Notes: generated by a model not told the origin, from the sequence alone. Shown: positions 54,055 through 63,640, counted from the stretch's first letter. The stretch: 64,000 nucleotides of DNA from Microbacterium psychrotolerans (GCF_031085295.1 NZ_JAVFWO010000007.1:62001-126000), one strand, 5' to 3'. Made by a program: numbers and translations.

Positions 54055-54972
54055 ATGCGCAAGACCAAGATGATCGCGGGACTCGGCCTCGCCGCCGCAG
54101 CCCTGCTCGCCCTCACCGCGTGCAACAGCGGCACGCCGGGGGCATCGCCGTCCGAGACCGCCGGCGGCGGTGAGGAGGAGACTTCCGGCACGCCGTGGGA
54201 GGTCGCCACCGACGTCACCCTCGAAGGCAGCCCCACGTTCGACGCGATGACGGAGCGCGGCTCGGTCAAGGTCGGCGTCAAGGAGGACCAGCCCGGTCTC
54301 GGCTACCTGGACCCCACCACCGGTGAGCGGACCGGCTTCGACATCGACATCGCCCGGTGGATCGCCGCATCACTCGGCTTCGACGAGGATCAGATCGAGT
54401 TCACCCCCATCCCGTCCGCGAACCGCGAGCAGGCGATCGTGAACGGCGACATCGACTACTACGTCGGCACCTACTCGATCACCGACAAGCGCAAGGAGCA
54501 GATCTCCTTCGCGGGTCCGTACTTCATCACCGGCCAGGGCCTGCTGGTCGCCGCCGACAACGACACCATCGACGGCCCCGACTCGCTCACGTCCGACATG
54601 GTCGTCTGCTCGGCGACGGGCTCGACCTCGATCCAGCGGATCAAGGATCTCGGCACGGCGCAGACGAAGGAGTACGACACCTACTCGGCATGCGTCGAAG
54701 ACCTGAAGAACGGCCAGGTGGACGCCGTGACGACCGACGAGGCGATCCTCATCGGCTACGCCGCGCAGGACCCCGACAACCTGAAGGTCGTCGGCGACGT
54801 CTTCAGCGAGGAGCGATACGGCGTCGGCCTCGCGAAGGACGACACCGCCCTGCAGGAGTACATCAACACGGTGTTCACCGACGGCGGCGACGTGTGGCAG
54901 CAGATCTTCGACAACAACCTCGGCGACGCCGGCGTCGAAGGCGAGCAGCCTGAGGTCGACCCGGCAATGTGA
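54055..54972 (+). CDS. gluB: Glutamate-type ABC transporter substrate-binding lipoprotein
   Basis: 305 aa. Lipoprotein signal MRKTKMIAGLGLAAAALLALTAC with the lipid-modified Cys23, a Gly/Glu/Thr-rich linker, then the SBP-bac-3 fold (SVKVGVKEDQPGLGYLD, GFDIDIARWIAASLG, DYYVGTYSITDKRKEQISFAGPYFITGQGLLV). A Cys pair in VVCSATGSTS and YSACVEDL may form a disulfide. ATG 54055 has GGAGGAACCC upstream. A very stable hairpin follows the gene. Confidence 0.92.
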   Translation: MRKTKMIAGLGLAAAALLALTACNSGTPGASPSETAGGGEEETSGTPWEVATDVTLEGSPTFDAMTERGSVKVGVKEDQPGLGYLDPTTGERTGFDIDIARWIAASLGFDEDQIEFTPIPSANREQAIVNGDIDYYVGTYSITDKRKEQISFAGPYFITGQGLLVAADNDTIDGPDSLTSDMVVCSATGSTSIQRIKDLGTAQTKEYDTYSACVEDLKNGQVDAVTTDEAILIGYAAQDPDNLKVVGDVFSEERYGVGLAKDDTALQEYINTVFTDGGDVWQQIFDNNLGDAGVEGEQPEVDPAM

Positions 54973-54979
54973 CCGAAAC

Positions 54980-55008
54980 CCGCGGCGGCGCCCTCGGCGC
55001 CGCCGCGG
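54980..55008 (+). repeat. Perfect 13-bp hairpin after the binding-protein gene
   Basis: CCGCGGCGGCGCC, loop CTC and GGCGCCGCCGCGG, starting 8 bases after the gluB stop. Hairpins of this kind after binding-protein genes commonly stabilise the upstream mRNA or attenuate downstream permease expression. Confidence 0.8.
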
Positions 55009-55046
55009 AACATCCATGACGATGTTCGGATGAGGAAGGCGGAGCC

Positions 55047-55694
55047 GTGGGAGCCATCACAGACAACCTCGACCTGTGGGGCGAGGCCATCGTCGGCACG
55101 TTGGTGCTGTTCTTCGGCGGTGGCCTGATCGCGCTCGTGCTGGGCTTCATCGTCGGAGCGATGCGGGTCTCGCCGGTGCCGATCGCGCGGGCCGTGGGCG
55201 GCATATACGTCAACTGGATCCGCAACACGCCGCTGACGCTCGTCATGTTCTTCTTCGCGTTCTGCCTGCCGATCCTGCTGCAGCAGCGGGTGTCGCCGAT
55301 CGTGCTGGCGACCGCGGCGCTCGGCATCTACACCGCGACCTACGTCGCCGAGACCCTCCGCTCCGGCGTCAACACCGTCCCGGTCGGGCAGGCGGAGGCG
55401 GCACGCGCGTTGGGCCTCACCTTCGGGCAGGTCATGTCGCTGGTGGTGCTCCCGCAGGCGACGCGCTCCGTCATCCCGCCGATGATGAGCGTCTTCATCG
55501 CATTGCTGAAGAACACCACCGTGGCCGCCGGGTTCTCGGTGCTCAACCTCGGCTCGGTGCGCACCTGGCTGAGCGAGCGCGGCGAGAATCAGCTCGTGGT
55601 ACTGCTGTGGGTGATGGTGGTCTTCGTCATCCTGGTGCTGCTCCTGGCGTGGCTCCAGCGAACCCTCGAGGTCAAGTGGAGGATCGCGCGATGA
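55047..55694 (+). CDS. gluC: Amino-acid ABC transporter permease
   Basis: 215 aa. BPD-transp-1 fold with about five helices; the EAA loop is QAEAARALGLTFGQVMSLVVLPQATRSVIPP, and VNWIRNTPLTLVMFFFAF is typical of the HisM/GlnP family. GTG 55047 follows GAGGAAGGCGGAGCC. It overlaps gluD by 4 bases (ATGA). Confidence 0.92.
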   Translation: MGAITDNLDLWGEAIVGTLVLFFGGGLIALVLGFIVGAMRVSPVPIARAVGGIYVNWIRNTPLTLVMFFFAFCLPILLQQRVSPIVLATAALGIYTATYVAETLRSGVNTVPVGQAEAARALGLTFGQVMSLVVLPQATRSVIPPMMSVFIALLKNTTVAAGFSVLNLGSVRTWLSERGENQLVVLLWVMVVFVILVLLLAWLQRTLEVKWRIAR

Positions 55695-56599
55695 GCGGCT
55701 CCGTCCTGTACGACGTCCCCGGACCGCGGGCGGTCGTCCGCAATCGCATCATCGGCGCCGTCACCATCCTGGTGGTCCTGCTGTTCCTAGGCTGGGTGGT
55801 CTGGCGCTTCTACGACACCGGCCAGCTCAGCCCCGAGAAGTGGGAGCTCTTCAGCTATTCGGCGATCTGGATGCTGTTCCTCGAAGCCACGTGGAACACC
55901 CTGGCCGCGTTCGGCGTGGCGGCGGTGGGCGCGATCATCCTGGGCTTCATCCTCGCTCTCGGCCGCATGTCCGAGCACGCGTGGCTGCGTGTGCCGGTCG
56001 GCTGGATCGTCGAGATCCTGCGCGCAATCCCGGTGCTCGTCTTCATGATGCTGCTGTACTACGGCCTGCCCGTGATCGACATCAAGATGACTCCCTACTG
56101 GGCCGTCGTCATCGCCCTCATCGCCTACAACGGTTCGGTTCTGGCCGAGGTGATCCGCGCGGGCGTCGAATCGCTGCCGCGCGGTCAGAGCGAGGCCGGC
56201 TACGCCATCGGTCTGCGCAAGGCCGGCGTCATGCGGCTCGTCCTGCTGCCGCAGGCGATCCGCGCGATGCTTCCCGTCATCATCTCGCAGCTCGTGGTCA
56301 CACTGAAGGACACGGCACTCGGCTTCATCATCACGTACCCCGAGCTGCTGTACCTCGTGAAGCTGCTGGGGTCGCAGGCGCTGTACAACTCGCCGCTCAT
56401 CCCGTCCGCGATCATCGGCGGCTCCATCTACGTGGCGCTCTGCCTCGCACTGTCGTACATCGCCTACCTCGTCGAGCGGCGCACACGCCGGTCGCCGAAG
56501 GTGACGGCCGTCGCCGCGGCGAATCAGCCCGGCCAGGGCGGCACCGACACCGAGCTGATCGTCGCGCAGTCCGACGCGCGGACCGGCGGCGGCGCCTGA
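55691..56599 (+). CDS. gluD: Amino-acid ABC transporter permease
   Basis: 302 aa. The second permease; five to six helices, EAA loop QSEAGYAIGLRKAGVMRLVLLPQAIRAMLP, and VEILRAIPVLVFMMLLYYGLP. The N-terminus carries an extra helix and the C-terminus a basic/Gly-rich tail of about 45 residues, as in other actinobacterial GluD. The start overlaps gluC. Confidence 0.92.
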   Translation: MSGSVLYDVPGPRAVVRNRIIGAVTILVVLLFLGWVVWRFYDTGQLSPEKWELFSYSAIWMLFLEATWNTLAAFGVAAVGAIILGFILALGRMSEHAWLRVPVGWIVEILRAIPVLVFMMLLYYGLPVIDIKMTPYWAVVIALIAYNGSVLAEVIRAGVESLPRGQSEAGYAIGLRKAGVMRLVLLPQAIRAMLPVIISQLVVTLKDTALGFIITYPELLYLVKLLGSQALYNSPLIPSAIIGGSIYVALCLALSYIAYLVERRTRRSPKVTAVAAANQPGQGGTDTELIVAQSDARTGGGA

Positions 56600-56668
56600 C
56601 GCCGATCCCACCGGTCGTGGGCGAGCAGCGGCGGGTCGAGGCATCCGCCGTCGGTAGACTCGTCTCTC

Positions 56669-57718
56669 GTGTCAGACGCTGCTGAGAACACCGAGATCAC
56701 CCCTGAGGCGGTGAACGCCGCCGTCGACGCCGCCCTTGCAGCGATCGCCGGCGCGCCCGACACCGCGGCGTTGAAGGCTGCCCGCTCCGCCCACAGCGCC
56801 GAGGGCTCGCCGCTGGCGAAGCTCAACGCGCGACTGCGCGAGGTGCCGAACGACAAGAAGGCCGAGTTCGGCAAGCTGGTCGGCCAGGCGCGCGGCCGTG
56901 TGAACCAGGCGTTCGCGGCGCGCGAGGAGGAGCTCGCCGCGGCGGAGACGGCCGCGAAGCTCGAGGCGGAGCGCGTCGACATCACCGCGCTTGCCGCCCG
57001 CGCGCGCGTCGGCGCGCGGCATCCGATCTCCCTCCTCCAGGAGCAGATCGCCGACATCTTCGTGGGCATGGGCTGGGAGATCGCGGAGGGTCCCGAGCTC
57101 GAGCACGAGTGGTTCAACTTCGACGCGCTGAACTTCGACGTCGACCACCCGGCGCGTCAGATGCAGGACACGTTCTTCGTCGATCCCGTCGAGCGGCACC
57201 TCGTGATGCGCACCCACACGAGCCCCGTCCAGGTGCGATCCATGCTCGAGCGCGACCTGCCGCTGTACGTGCTGTGCCCGGGGCGCGTCTACCGCACCGA
57301 TGAGTTCGACGCGACGCATCTGCCCGTCTTCACCCAGTTCGAAGGCATCGTCGTCGACAAGGGGATCACGATGGCCCACCTTCGCGGCACGCTCGACCAC
57401 GCAGCCAAGGTGCTGTTCGGCGCGGAGGCCAAGACCCGCTTCCGGGCGAACTTCTTCCCCTTCACCGAGCCGTCGGCCGAGCTCGACCTCTGGCACCCGA
57501 CCTTCAAGGGCGGAGCGCGGTGGATCGAGTGGGGCGGCTGCGGCATGATCAATCCCAACGTCCTGCGAGCGGCCGGGATCGACCCCGAGGAGTACTCGGG
57601 CTTCGCGTTCGGCATGGGCGTCGAACGCACGCTCATGTTCCGCAGCGATGTCCAGGACATGCGCGACATGGCCGAGGGCGATGTCCGCTTCAGCGAGCAG
57701 TTCGGAATGGTGGTCTGA
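56669..57718 (+). CDS. pheS: Phenylalanyl-tRNA synthetase alpha subunit
   Basis: 349 aa. N-terminal coiled coil, then the class II catalytic core: motif 1 HPISLLQEQIADIFVGMGWEI, motif 2 VYRTDEFDATHLPVFTQFEGIVVD, motif 3 GFAFGMGVERTLMFR. TAGACT lies 8 bases before GTG 56669. No T-box or Phe-rich leader peptide is visible upstream. It overlaps pheT by one base. Confidence 0.96.
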   Translation: MSDAAENTEITPEAVNAAVDAALAAIAGAPDTAALKAARSAHSAEGSPLAKLNARLREVPNDKKAEFGKLVGQARGRVNQAFAAREEELAAAETAAKLEAERVDITALAARARVGARHPISLLQEQIADIFVGMGWEIAEGPELEHEWFNFDALNFDVDHPARQMQDTFFVDPVERHLVMRTHTSPVQVRSMLERDLPLYVLCPGRVYRTDEFDATHLPVFTQFEGIVVDKGITMAHLRGTLDHAAKVLFGAEAKTRFRANFFPFTEPSAELDLWHPTFKGGARWIEWGGCGMINPNVLRAAGIDPEEYSGFAFGMGVERTLMFRSDVQDMRDMAEGDVRFSEQFGMVV

Positions 57719-60273
57719 TGCGCGTCCCGCTCTCATGGTTGCGTGAGTACGTCGACGTTCCGGCGGATGCCTCGCCCGAGGACGTCCTCGCGGCACTCGT
57801 GCGCGTCGGCTTCGAGGAGGAGGACGTCCACCGCTTCGAGCTGCAGGGCCCCATCGTCGTCGGCGAGGTGCTCGAGTTCGTCGAGGAGCCGCAGTCCAAC
57901 GGCAAGACGATCCGCTGGTGCCAGGTGCGCGTCGCGCCCGACGGCGAGACCGCCGCGGACGGCGGCGACGCGGTGCACGGCATCGTCTGCGGTGCCCGCA
58001 ACTTCTTCGCGGGCGACAAGGTCGTGGTGACCCTCCCGGGCGCCGTCCTTCCCGGACCGTTCCCCATCGCCGCCCGCAAGACGTACGGGCACGTGTCGGA
58101 CGGCATGATCGCCTCCGCACGCGAGCTCGGCCTCGGCGAGGAGCACAACGGAATCCTCCGTCTCGTCGAGCTGGGCATCGACGCGCCCGTCGGCACCGAC
58201 GCGATCGCGCTGCTGGGCCTCGACGACGTCGCCGTCGAGATCAATGTGACTCCCGACCGCGGGTACGCGCTCTCGATCCGCGGCGTGGCCCGCGAGTACT
58301 CGCACTCGACGGGTGCCGAATTCCGGGACCCTGCCGAGCGCGCGTGGGACGAGATCGCACCCGGCCAGGGGTTCCCGGTCACCGCCGACGACGCCGCACC
58401 CATCCGCGGCCGTTCGGGCGTCACCGAGTTCGTCGCGCGTGTCGTGCGCGGCGTCGACCCCACCAAGCCCACGCCGGCGTGGATGATCGCGCGCCTATCG
58501 CTCGCCGGCATCCGCTCGCTCGGCATCCTGATCGACATCACGAACTACGTGATGCTCGAGCTCGGCCAGCCGATCCACGGCTATGACCTCGACAAGCTGC
58601 AGGGCGGGATCACGGTGCGCCGGGCGACGGCCGGCGAGAAGCTCGAGACGCTCGACGGCAAGGTCCGCACCCTCGACCCCGAAGACCTCCTCATCACGGA
58701 CGACTCCGGCCCGATCGGCCTCGCGGGGGTCATGGGCGGCGGCGCCACCGAGATGAGCGACGCGACGCGCAACGTGCTGATCGAGGCCGCGACGTTCGAC
58801 ACCGTCTCGATCGCCCGCACGGCGCGACGGCACAAGCTCCCCAGCGAAGCTTCACGTCGCTTCGAGCGCGGCGTCGACCCGCTCGTGCCGTTCGTGGCCG
58901 CGCGCCGGGTCGCCGACCTGATGGAGGAGTACGCCGGGGGCACGAGCGACGACGCCTATGGCGCGGCGCTCTTCGCCGAGGTGTTCATGCCCGGCATCGA
59001 GCTTCCGCCGCTGTTCGTGCAGCACCTCATCGGTGTCGACTACACGCCCGGACAGATCGAGGCGGCGCTCCGCCTCATCGGCTGCGAGGTCGTGCCGGCC
59101 GAGGACGACGCCGCCGGCTGGCAGGTCATTCCACCGTCGTGGCGGCCCGACCTCACCGACAAGTGGACGCTCGCCGAGGAGGTCGCCCGGATCGAGGGCT
59201 ACGACCGCATCCCGTCGGTGCTGCCGCTGCCGCCGTCGGGCCGCGGACTCACCCCGGCCCAGCAGGGCCGCAGCCGCGTCGCCAACGCGCTCGCGGCCGC
59301 TGGCTACGTCGAGACGCCGTCGTTCGGATTCACCACCGAGGAGCAGAACGATCTGCACGGCTCGCCGTCGGGCGAGCACCTGCCGAGCGTCAAGCTCGCG
59401 AATCCGCTCGATGGCCAGTCGCCGTTCCTGCGACGGTCGCTCGTGCCGGGCCTGCTGCAGGTCGCGCACCGCAACGTGGCGCGCGGACTGACCGACCTGT
59501 CGCTGTTCGAGACGGGTGTCGTCTTCCTTCCCGAGCCCGGTGTGCAGTACGGCACGTCCCACGTGCCTCCGCTCGCCGTGCGCCCGGACGCCGCGACGCT
59601 GACCGAACTCGACGCCTCCATCCCGCCGCAGCACCGGCACGTCGCCGTGCTGCTGACCGGCAACCTGGTGGCCAAGCAGCCCGGCGTCGCGCCTGTGGCG
59701 GCGGAGCTCGCCGATGCTCTGGATGCCGTCCGCACCATCGCGGCGGCCGCGGGCGTCACGATCGATGTGACGCAGGGGGAGCGCGCCGCACTGCACCCCG
59801 GCCGCACGGGCGTGCTGTCGGTCGCGTCGACGAGCGCCGGGGACCGCGTCGAGGTGGGTTACGTCGGCGAACTGCTGCCGGCGGTGGCCGAGGCATCCGA
59901 TCTTCCCGGTCGCGTGATCGTCGCCGAGCTCGACCTCGATCTCGTTCTGTCGCTGGCCGGCGAGAAGGTCGTCGCCGCGTCGCTGTCGGGCTTCCCGGCC
60001 GCGACCCAGGACGTGTCGCTCGTGCTGCGTGCCGACGTGCCGGCCGCCCAGGTGCAGGCCGTGCTCGCGGAGGGCGCGGGCGAACTGCTGGAGTCGCTGC
60101 GGCTCGTCGACGACTACCGCGGGCAGGGTGTGTCTGAGGGCGCCAAGAGCCTGACGTTCGCGCTGCGCTTCCGCGCTCCCGACCGCACGCTCACGGCCGC
60201 CGAGGCCACTGAGGCGAAGCTGGCCGGCGTCGCCGCGGCGACCGAGCGCTTCGGCGCGACCCTGCGCGAGTAG
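57718..60273 (+). CDS. pheT: Phenylalanyl-tRNA synthetase beta subunit
   Basis: 851 aa, full length. N-terminal tRNA-binding domain (MRVPLSWLREYVDVPADAS, GIVCGARNFFAGDKVVVTLPGA), B3/B4 editing domain (MLELGQPIHGYDLDKL, GVMGGGATEMSDATRNVLIEAATFD), B5, the inactive synthetase-like core and the C-terminal anticodon-binding FDX-ACB domain (SGFPAATQDVSLVLRADVPAAQVQAVL, SLTFALRFRAPDRTLTAAE). The start overlaps the pheS stop (TGATG). Confidence 0.96.
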   Translation: MRVPLSWLREYVDVPADASPEDVLAALVRVGFEEEDVHRFELQGPIVVGEVLEFVEEPQSNGKTIRWCQVRVAPDGETAADGGDAVHGIVCGARNFFAGDKVVVTLPGAVLPGPFPIAARKTYGHVSDGMIASARELGLGEEHNGILRLVELGIDAPVGTDAIALLGLDDVAVEINVTPDRGYALSIRGVAREYSHSTGAEFRDPAERAWDEIAPGQGFPVTADDAAPIRGRSGVTEFVARVVRGVDPTKPTPAWMIARLSLAGIRSLGILIDITNYVMLELGQPIHGYDLDKLQGGITVRRATAGEKLETLDGKVRTLDPEDLLITDDSGPIGLAGVMGGGATEMSDATRNVLIEAATFDTVSIARTARRHKLPSEASRRFERGVDPLVPFVAARRVADLMEEYAGGTSDDAYGAALFAEVFMPGIELPPLFVQHLIGVDYTPGQIEAALRLIGCEVVPAEDDAAGWQVIPPSWRPDLTDKWTLAEEVARIEGYDRIPSVLPLPPSGRGLTPAQQGRSRVANALAAAGYVETPSFGFTTEEQNDLHGSPSGEHLPSVKLANPLDGQSPFLRRSLVPGLLQVAHRNVARGLTDLSLFETGVVFLPEPGVQYGTSHVPPLAVRPDAATLTELDASIPPQHRHVAVLLTGNLVAKQPGVAPVAAELADALDAVRTIAAAAGVTIDVTQGERAALHPGRTGVLSVASTSAGDRVEVGYVGELLPAVAEASDLPGRVIVAELDLDLVLSLAGEKVVAASLSGFPAATQDVSLVLRADVPAAQVQAVLAEGAGELLESLRLVDDYRGQGVSEGAKSLTFALRFRAPDRTLTAAEATEAKLAGVAAATERFGATLRE

Positions 60274-60292
60274 CGCGAGCATCAGTCCGCAC

Positions 60293-60324
60293 CGGATGCC
60301 GCCTCCCTGTGGGGGCGGCATCCG
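60293..60324. terminator. Terminator between pheT and the MocR gene
   Basis: CGGATGCCGCC and GGCGGCATCCG form an 11-bp stem with a 10-base loop between convergent genes, again using the GGATGCC/GGCATCC pair. Confidence 0.75.
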
Positions 60325-60343
60325 TCATCCCGGCCGAAGCCGT

Positions 60344-61771
60344 TCATTCGGTGGCGGGCACTGCCGGGCGGCGCGATGCCGCGTCGATCGCTTCGGCCAG
60401 GTGTGCGGTGGCCTCCCACACAGCTCCCTCATCGAGGTTTCCGAAGCCCAGCGCGAGTGCCGGCGGCAGATCCCTGCGGGCTCGTGCGAACGACGCGAGG
60501 CCCGTGACCCGCAGCGAGCGGTCGGTCGCTGCGGTCACGACGCTGAGCTCGTCGACGCCCGGCGGCAGGCGGAGGATGCCGTGGAACCCGGCGGCGAGCC
60601 CGGTCAAGGAAGCCGTCGGAAGGAGCCGCTCGAGAGCGCTCAGGACAACCGCGCGACGGGCGGAGTAGGCGCTTCGCATCGCGCGGACGTGCTTGTCGTG
60701 GCGACCGGAGTCGACGAGCGCGGCGAAGGCGAGTTCATGGAGCGCGGGTCCGCCGCGGTCCGCGACACGTCGTCGCGCCGCGAGTCCATCGACGAGCGAC
60801 GCCGGTGCCGCCATCCAGGCGACGCGGGTTGCGGGTGCGTGCGTCTTGCTCGCCGATCCGATGAGCACCACGCGATCGGGGGCGAGCCCCTGCAAGGCGC
60901 CGAGCGGAGTGCGGTCGTAGCGGAACTCGGAATCGTAGTCGTCCTCGACGATCCAGGCTCCGGAGCCCGCTGCCCACTCCACCAACTCGAGCCGGCGAGC
61001 TGCCGAGAGCACGACGCCGGTCGGCGACTGGTGCGCGGGTGTGACGAGCACCGCCTGAGCACCGGAATCCGCCAGCAGATCGGCCCGCATACCGCTCGCG
61101 TCCACGGGGATCGGTGCGAGCCTCAGGCCCACGGCTCGAGCCACCGCATCGACGCTCCGGTCTCCGGGATCCTCCACGGCGAGGACGCGCACGCCGCGCG
61201 CCGCGAGGGCGGGCAGCACCAGGGAGAGCGCCTGCGCGAACCCCTGGCACAGCAGCACCTGATCGGCGGTCGTCGCTGCGGCGCGCACGCGCCGCAGATG
61301 GTCGGCGACCGCCTCCCGCGCTCGAGGGTGACCTCGGCCGTCCGAGTAGTCGAGATCGCTCGATCCGATCCGCCGCGTCGCTTCGCCGTACGCCCACACC
61401 CAGTCGGCCGCAGGAAACCTGCGCAGGTCGGGAACCCCTGGGCGCAGATCCCAGCGCGGTGGTGCGCCCGGAGCGCGGGGAGGCGGCGTGCGGTTCGCGG
61501 GCACAGCGCCGGACGAGATGCGGGTGCGCGCACCTGCGCGCGACGTCAGGTACCCCTCAGCGCCGAGCTGCTCGTAGACCCGCACGATGGTGCCGCGCGC
61601 GACGCCGAAGTGGTCCGCGAGCTCGCGAGTCGACGGCAGTGCGTCTCCCTCCCGGAGGACACCGGCGCGGACGGCGTCACGCAGCGCCGCCTGCAGTCGT
61701 GCTCCCCACCGTGGGCCGGCTGCCACGGCGAGCGCGAGCGAAAGATCTGAAGTGGTCCAGTTCTGCGACAT
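60344..61771 (-). CDS. MocR/PdxR-type regulator (GntR HTH fused to aminotransferase domain)
   Basis: About 475 aa. N-terminal GntR winged helix (RWGARLQAALRDAVRAGVLREGDALPSTRELADHFGVARGTIVRVYEQLGAEGYL), a Pro-rich linker, then a fold-I aminotransferase domain with the PLP Lys in IGSASKTHAPATRVAWM and WIVEDDYDSEFRYDR. Members sense PLP or amino acids; which one is not evident. ATG 61771 lies 8 bases after TATGGT. It is divergent from a DHFR-like reductase, with operator-like repeats between. Confidence 0.9.
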   Translation of the reverse strand: MSQNWTTSDLSLALAVAAGPRWGARLQAALRDAVRAGVLREGDALPSTRELADHFGVARGTIVRVYEQLGAEGYLTSRAGARTRISSGAVPANRTPPPRAPGAPPRWDLRPGVPDLRRFPAADWVWAYGEATRRIGSSDLDYSDGRGHPRAREAVADHLRRVRAAATTADQVLLCQGFAQALSLVLPALAARGVRVLAVEDPGDRSVDAVARAVGLRLAPIPVDASGMRADLLADSGAQAVLVTPAHQSPTGVVLSAARRLELVEWAAGSGAWIVEDDYDSEFRYDRTPLGALQGLAPDRVVLIGSASKTHAPATRVAWMAAPASLVDGLAARRRVADRGGPALHELAFAALVDSGRHDKHVRAMRSAYSARRAVVLSALERLLPTASLTGLAAGFHGILRLPPGVDELSVVTAATDRSLRVTGLASFARARRDLPPALALGFGNLDEGAVWEATAHLAEAIDAASRRPAVPATE

Positions 61772-61800
61772 CTCAGCGGACCATACCACTGGACCACTTG
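61751..61800. promoter_or_regulatory. MocR operator-like repeats
   Basis: TGGTCC (61753-61758) and two direct GGACCA copies (61778-61783, 61791-61796) surround the MocR start and its -10 (TATGGT on the minus strand). Direct plus inverted repeats of this size are typical of MocR autoregulatory operators. Confidence 0.55.
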
Positions 61801-61853
61801 CGGACGTAGCCTCTTCACGCCGGAAGCTCCGGCGCGGGGACGGAGGATCCGAC

Positions 61854-62426
61854 ATGGGCTCGACGGTGCTGTACGTCACGGTTTCGGTCGACGGGTACGC
61901 GGCCGCGCCCGGGGACGACCTGTCCCGGTTGCATCGCTGGCTCGACGACGCCGGACCTCAGGGCGGGGACGATGTCGCGAGGGAACTGGTCGAACGATTC
62001 CGCAGGGCGGGCGCCATCATCTTCGGCAGACGCACGTGGGACGCCGGCCAGGAGCCATGGGGCGACGACGACGTCTTCTCGAGCCCGGTGTTCGTGGTGA
62101 CTCACGAGGCCCGCCCACCCCAAGCCAGGAACGGCACGCTGTTCACCTACGTCTCGGGAGAGCCGTCGAGCATCCTGGCGCAGGCCGAGGCCGTCGCAGA
62201 CGACGCCGAGGTGGTGATCATGGGAAGCCCGCACACGGCGCAGCAGTTCCTCCGCGCGGGCCTCGTCGACGCGCTCCTCCTGCACGTCGTTCCGGTGCTG
62301 GTGGGTGGCGGGATCCCCTTGTTCGCCGACCTGCCGGCATCCCAAGAGCTCGAGCTTCTGTCTTCGCGCAGGGCGCGCGACGTGGTCGCTGCGGAATATG
62401 CCGTGCTCGCCGCCGACGGGCGCTGA
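61854..62426 (+). CDS. Dihydrofolate reductase-like (RibD C-terminal domain) protein
   Basis: 190 aa. YVTVSVDGYAAAPGDDLSRLHRWLDD, AIIFGRRTWDAGQEPWGDD and VVIMGSPHTAQQFLRAGLVDALLLHVVPVLVGGGIPLFADL are the usual blocks of the YyaP/YwjB DHFR-like family. An NADPH-dependent reductase activity is likely; the substrate is unknown. ATG 61854 has CGGAGGAT upstream. Divergent from the MocR gene and a probable target of it. Confidence 0.85.
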   Translation: MGSTVLYVTVSVDGYAAAPGDDLSRLHRWLDDAGPQGGDDVARELVERFRRAGAIIFGRRTWDAGQEPWGDDDVFSSPVFVVTHEARPPQARNGTLFTYVSGEPSSILAQAEAVADDAEVVIMGSPHTAQQFLRAGLVDALLLHVVPVLVGGGIPLFADLPASQELELLSSRRARDVVAAEYAVLAADGR

Positions 62427-62558
62427 CGGCGCAGCCTGCCGACCGCCCATGTCGCGATCGGTGCACGACACGCGCTCTGGATGACAGCGCGGGATGTGGA
62501 GACCCGGTGAGAGCAAGGGCTCTGGCGACCTCGTGAGCGCGTCTGGTTGGGTGGTGGG

Positions 62559-63539
62559 ATGACCGACGTACTGGTGCTGGGCGGGACGGGCTGGCTGAGC
62601 GGGCGCATCGCCGAGCGGTGGACGGATGCCGGCGCCGCAGTCACCTGCCTCGCTCGAGGCGGGCGCGAGGCACCGTACGGCGCCACCCTCGTCGTCGGCG
62701 ACCGGGACGCGGACGACGCGTACGCTCCGGTGGGGAGCAGGGACTGGGACGAGATCGTCGACGTCTCGTCGAACCCGGCGCACGTCGCATCCGCCCTCGA
62801 TGCGCTGGCGGACCGGACGCGGCACTGGACGTACATCTCCACGCTGTCGGTCTACGCCACGAACGACGAGCCCGGCGCCGACGAATCGGCGGACCTGTTG
62901 GTGCTCGGCGACCCCGGTGCCGAGGAGGACTACGGTCGCGCGAAAGTGCGGGCCGAGGCATCTGTCCGCGAGTCGCTCGGTTTCCGCGCGGCGATCGTGC
63001 GTCCGGGCCTCATCGTGGGTCCGGGAGACCCGACCGACCGATTCGGATACTGGGTGGGGCGGTTCGCGCTCGCCGCCGACGCGGAGGTGCTCACGCCGCA
63101 GGCGACGGATCGCGGCGCGCAGGTGATCGACGTCGACGACCTCGCCGACTTCGTGCAGGCGATCGGGCGCGAGAGATGGACGGGCGTCGTGAACGCGGTC
63201 GGGGATCCCGTCGACCTCGACCGGCTGCTCGCGGACGCCCGTGAGGTGGCCGGGCACACCGGATCCGTCGTGCCGGCGGACGATGCGTGGCTGGAGTCTC
63301 ATGGGGTGGCGTACTGGATGGGACCGCGCTCGCTGCCGCTGTGGCTGCCCGCCGATATGCCCGGCTTCTGGACCCGCTCGAACACCGCGTACCGGCTGCT
63401 GGGAGGCCGGCTGCGCCCGGTCCGCGACACGCTCGCGCGCACGCTGGCCGACGAGCGCGAGCGCGGTCTGGACCGCGAGCGCCGCGCCGGTCTCACGCGG
63501 GACGAGGAGCGGGAACTGCTGCGCGACCTCCTCGCGTGA
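62559..63539 (+). CDS. NAD-dependent epimerase/dehydratase-like (extended SDR) protein
   Basis: 326 aa. The Rossmann motif is VLVLGGTGWLSGRIAERW at the start; ISTLSVYATND carries the SDR Ser, YGRAKVRAE resembles the Y-x3-K motif with K at the expected place, and AAIVRPGLIVGPGDPTDRF follows. Nucleotide-sugar epimerase-like; substrate unknown. ATG 62559 follows GGGTGGTGGG; an upstream GTG (62547) would add four residues. It lies about 130 bases after the DHFR-like gene. Confidence 0.85.
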   Translation: MTDVLVLGGTGWLSGRIAERWTDAGAAVTCLARGGREAPYGATLVVGDRDADDAYAPVGSRDWDEIVDVSSNPAHVASALDALADRTRHWTYISTLSVYATNDEPGADESADLLVLGDPGAEEDYGRAKVRAEASVRESLGFRAAIVRPGLIVGPGDPTDRFGYWVGRFALAADAEVLTPQATDRGAQVIDVDDLADFVQAIGRERWTGVVNAVGDPVDLDRLLADAREVAGHTGSVVPADDAWLESHGVAYWMGPRSLPLWLPADMPGFWTRSNTAYRLLGGRLRPVRDTLARTLADERERGLDRERRAGLTRDEERELLRDLLA

Positions 63540-63640
63540 TCTCGCCCGACGAGATACGCGGTCTCGCCGAACGCCCAGAGCGTCGCACGCGAGACAGGGG
63601 ATCTCGGCGAGGGCACATGACGCCGGTGGTCGCGTTCGAT

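Noticed and set aside
56600..56668. T-box or Phe leader peptide before pheS
   Set aside because: Only about 70 bases are available and the gene has a TAGACT hexamer 8 bases from its start, pointing to leaderless transcription.
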